Source: Eunapius fragilis | Lineage: Eukaryota; Porifera; Demospongiae; Spongillida; Spongillidae | Length of the DNA stretch: 64,000 bases | Assembly (NCBI GenBank): GCA_963681505.1 | Contig: OY811975.1 | Coordinates: 209,501 to 273,500, forward strand | Reading direction: 5' to 3' | In this document: positions 62,801 through 64,000 of the stretch, in pieces | Layout: each line of letters begins with the position of its first letter | Position numbering within the stretch: the stretch's first letter is position 1 | Position numbers and translations under genes: made by a program | Notes under the pieces: model-generated | The model's input: only the letters and a program-made list of their open reading frames with translations | What the model was told of the DNA's origin: nothing | Database searches by the model: none

Positions 62801-64000
62801 ATATAAATAAAGCTGCACTCACAGCTGCACTCTCTGATGGAAAGTGGGCTTTAAATGCAGGTCTATGCTGGAGGCAGTCCCTCTTGTTTCCCACATTCCC
62901 AACATATGGGACCAGAGGCTCGCTTTTGTCCAGTGCCACCATCCTTCCTGCTGGCTGGCCACCTACTGCGGCTAGTACCCCTTGCTGACTCCTTAAGCAG
63001 TTGCTGAACTTGTGTGGAGAGTTGATGAACTATTTCTTCAGTCTTTTTGATTTGCCGGCCAAATCTCTCCTCTAGGCTTGCTTTCTCCTGGGTAAAACCT
63101 GTATGTCTGTTGTAATCAGATGCAGCATTCGATGTGCATGAACCATCCTCTGCATCCTCTGTCAATGCAAGTGATTCCACCTGACATCTGTCCTTTTGCA
63201 GTCTGTTCTGCGCTTCTTCAACTGCTTCGAGTTGACTCGCTAATTTAAGCGCGTCCTCCGGTGTGGGCGGCATTCCTTTCATCAATTGCAGCTGAAAGGA
63301 CGAAGACCGCACTCCTTGCATGAACTGATTCCTCAATACTTCCTGTTTCCTTTCTAAAGACCACTTGGGGTAGGGCCTGTCAGCGAGTACCCGCAGTTCT
63401 CCGGCGAACTTGACCAGCTGTTCCCCTGTCTTCTGCATCCTGCTCTGCAATTTTCGCTGCCGCTTCAGTTCATTACCCTCGGGAGCGTAAAGAGCATGCA
63501 AGCATTTCACAACATTATAATAATGATTGATTGATGTATCGATTTGTGAGCGCATGGTAACAGGTTGTTTTTTGGGGCAAATAATGAGTGCATTTACACA
63601 CAATAGTAGCAATAGAGTTGCTGTTTCCTTTCTATCAGTCCTATGATTAAAAATTGTTATAAAAACAGGGGACGACCAGTGCAAATGTTGGGGACAAGTA
63701 GGGGACGACCTTGGGTTGGGTAAAAAAAATCACTGAAGTTCCTACCCCTCACAATCGCATTCCTTGACCTGCATGAGATAATTTGAACTAGAAATTCAAT
63801 TTTTTTATTTTTTTATACAGGTTATGCTATTTTACATCTGATTCTGTTCACAACAAAGTCAAGTTCATGCAGCAGTTAAACCAGTCTTTTGGTTCTGGAG
63901 GAATGAGCTGTGCCTTTGACAGCAACCACCTTGTTGAATATTTTCAGTATCTGAAAAGAATAGTAAATATATCGATCCCTGTGAAAAAAGCAGTAATGCA
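53846..64000 (+). CDS. Unrecognised gene, 5' part (runs off the window)
   Basis: Function unknown. Exon 1, 53846-53902, begins MDVDGNASTGTQGSTAENK and ends at GTAGGT. Exon 2, 56967-57142 (after TACCAG, before GTATGT), reads VSKCIEFHTDWVEKTTGVMK, then SLYIRKTDFAMQLC and FVEAGTSTGYLGNVTRELDG. Exon 3, from 63821 (after TTTTATACAG), reads LCYFTSDSVHNKVKFMQQLN, SFGSGGMSCAFDSNHLVEYF and continues past 64000. Phases match (0, then 2). An alternative exon may lie at 55391 (PLEAADMVMIRLQIIQYS). The exon 2-3 region has the regular hydrophobic spacing of a small helical domain, vaguely like a winged-helix, but I cannot name it. The introns (3 and 6.7 kb) are far longer than others here because of inserted transposons. 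Splice choice is inferred. Confidence 0.5.
54566..55000. mobile_element. Foldback element family 2, near-perfect inverted repeat
   Basis: Two ~200-bp arms (54566-54764 and 54801-55000) are nearly exact reverse complements, with outer ends TATATATGGGACAGTGTCCA and TGGACACTGTCCCATATATA. The ~36-bp loop is AT-rich. No coding capacity. In intron 1 of the gene starting at 53846. Single-arm relatives at 48596-48826 and 163-270. Confidence 0.9.
55020..55300. mobile_element. Foldback element family 1, older copy
   Basis: Shares GGTGGTGTAAAAA, CTATATTTAGCACAC and TTTTTATTCAT landmarks with 31428-31718, with the same symmetry (ATAGGATTTTAACACATA facing TATGTGTTTCAATCCTATA) but many mismatches. Directly follows the family 2 element. 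Confidence 0.65.
55301..56966. other. Intron 1 remainder, no other feature recognised
   Basis: A possible exon at 55391 (after TGTCTTTGCAG) reads PLEAADMVMIRLQIIQYSVS before a stop; no clear donor. Otherwise no recognisable coding or repeat content. Confidence 0.4.
57330..57610. mobile_element. Foldback element family 1, second older copy
   Basis: GAAAGTTGGTGGTACATAGA, AAAGGCCATAGTGGTGTTAA face TTTACACCACTATGGCCTTT around an AT-rich centre with CTATATTAGCA; the order matches 31428-31718. Located in intron 2 of the unrecognised gene. Confidence 0.65.
57611..58945. other. Intron 2 sequence, no feature recognised
   Basis: Short frames only (for example 57881-58078 plus, with VYEHLLQGPVSIRVEGETH), none identifiable. 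Confidence 0.4.
58946..59239 (-). pseudogene. hAT-type transposase remnant (ZMYM/DUF4371-like region)
   Basis: A minus-strand open frame of 97 codons includes RAFLLSFESLFLILVIQEIL, EPLDRLNLGLQ and GAIDSLVVSKSTI. The pattern of a hydrophobic helix, then ILxxxxxLxxxLQ and IxxAxxxVxxxK resembles the region downstream of the catalytic core entry in hAT-derived, ZMYM1-like proteins. Flanking frames are not recognisable, so this is an isolated fossil. Confidence 0.4.
59355..59541 (-). repeat. 3' LTR of the Ty3/gypsy element
   Basis: On the minus strand it begins TGTGGTCACATGAGG (or two bases earlier) and ends CACGGGCGCTACA, giving the usual TG...CA borders, about 187 bp. It starts immediately after the integrase tail (RRSTRIRQHPGWYGD region). 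Confidence 0.6.
59545..60994 (-). pseudogene. Ty3 integrase, frameshifted
   Basis: The minus strand shows in order the HHCC zinc-binding region (LHDSPVGGHLGVKKTLQKVQ, then RRFYWPSLRKEMW, CASCANSSSRK), the catalytic core Asp in MDILGPLP and Asp in HTDQGRNFES, the Glu region TPYHPQYDGMVERFNRTLL and ASPFELMYRREVCLPED, and a C-terminal GPY-like segment (GPATYRI, RLVVHFNRLKPWV). These lie in three frames (60994-60755, 60833-60429, 60580-60074 and 60004-59633), so the enzyme cannot be made intact. All three catalytic acidic residues are recognisable. Confidence 0.85.
60921..61581 (-). pseudogene. Ty3 RNase H, frameshifted
   Basis: AVAYASTKMERKYCATHREM, LALVWATHHFRLYLYG and RTDHSALQWL in the first frame, then VARWLKQLAEYDYQVVHRPG and KNHTNADCLFR in another after a shift near 61380. 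The usual NADALSR ending is altered (NADCLFR). Confidence 0.85.
61586..62428 (-). pseudogene. Ty3 reverse transcriptase domain
   Basis: One open frame of 280 codons covers the RT: KGIIEPSTSAWSSPVVLVKK, RFCIDFRKVN, FSTLDLASGYWQVEVD, TPFGLHQFCFMPFGL, the active-site YLDD, LKPSKCHLLQNRVHYLG, and the connection region FPGLASYYRRFVDGFAQVAAP. Catalytic aspartates are present. A stop at 61586 separates it from RNase H, and it is out of frame with the protease. Confidence 0.92.
62418..62942 (-). pseudogene. Ty3 aspartic protease
   Basis: MLVDTGSAVTIIR contains the DTG(S) catalytic motif, followed by the flap-like and LSGQGDVCIQVGDL region. The second half of the gag zinc knuckle (RDCLQHRPAFKAH) begins this frame, so gag and protease are joined through a frame change within the knuckle. 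Confidence 0.85.
62863..63684 (-). pseudogene. Ty3 gag, N-terminally truncated
   Basis: LYAPEGNELKRQRKLQSRMQ, GEQLVKFAGELRVLADRPYP, FMQGVRSSSFQLQLMKG, a coiled-coil stretch, and the start of a CCHC knuckle (CWECGKQEG). Family-like sequence starts near 63500; upstream residues (VFITIFNHRTDRKE) are unrelated, so the 5' part is lost. Repeated GGGGACGACC-like sequence at 63666-63708 lies at the break. Confidence 0.8.

Larger units (their letters stand above)
59355..63690 (-). mobile_element. Ty3/gypsy LTR retrotransposon, 5'-truncated and frameshifted
   Basis: Order on the minus strand: gag, zinc knuckle, protease, reverse transcriptase, RNase H, integrase, GPY-like tail, 3' LTR. RT before integrase is the Ty3/gypsy order. 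At least four frame changes interrupt the polyprotein. The 3' LTR is present but no matching 5' LTR is found beyond 63690, and gag similarity begins abruptly near 63500. Inserted antisense in intron 2 of the gene starting at 53846. No envelope-like gene is seen. Confidence 0.9.

Noticed and set aside
63690..63820. 5' LTR of the Ty3 element
   Set aside because: Compared with the 3' LTR (TGTGGTCACATGAGG, CACGGGCGCTACA) and no matching sequence is present; the element appears 5'-truncated.

Overview
The window is animal nuclear DNA: multi-exon genes with short GT–AG introns, animal-type proteins (fatty acyl-CoA reductase with its C-terminal domain, ALG10 glucosyltransferase, Twinkle mtDNA helicase, myosin-V-type DIL tail, Death domains, RING/TRAF zinc fingers) and dense eukaryotic transposons and minisatellites. 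The ankyrin/Death architecture, short introns and repeat families suggest an early-branching invertebrate, most likely a sponge (possibly a cnidarian). That placement is inference.

Layout. (1) 345-14485: a divergent gene pair, FAR on the minus strand (11 exons, complete) and ALG10 on the plus strand (8 exons, complete), sharing a ~430 bp intergenic region. (2) 15208-18094 minus: a coiled-coil pseudogene, then a RING/TRAF-zinc-finger gene with a spliced acidic tail. (3) 19701-20226: the last two exons of a Twinkle-like helicase, without the rest. (4) 20772-29711: a very large gene with ~37 ankyrin repeats, two Death domains and a myosin-V-like DIL tail. All 12 exons are phase-compatible, but a 17-bp insertion breaks the ankyrin exon near its start. 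(5) 29712-36215: transposon debris (foldback elements, reverse-transcriptase and helitron-type fragments, hairpins) and a lone C-terminal piece of a TrpC-like enzyme. (6) 36219-46743: a second, directly oriented copy of the 4199-15358 block. It holds an intact ALG10 and a FAR that lost its last four exons because the duplication breakpoint lies in FAR intron 7. (7) 46755-48172: a third copy holding only the last three ALG10 exons. (8) 49120-52985: a broken copy of the ankyrin gene's 5' end, then a 3.6-kb 9-bp satellite. (9) 53846-64000: the start of an unrecognised plus-strand gene whose large intron carries foldback elements, a hAT remnant and an antisense, 5'-truncated, frameshifted Ty3/gypsy retrotransposon.

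The two long paralogous copies act as an internal control. Insertions present in one copy and absent from the other (a TTAA-flanked piggyBac-like element in A, a helitron in B) postdate the duplication, and minisatellite copy numbers differ between the copies at nearly every array. Several minisatellites grew out of functional sequence: two overlap splice acceptors of the ankyrin/DIL gene and one appears to derive from a reverse-transcriptase reading frame.

All calls come from reading the sequence by eye. Exon borders were chosen from splice signals, reading-frame phase and family similarity, and were not tested against transcripts.
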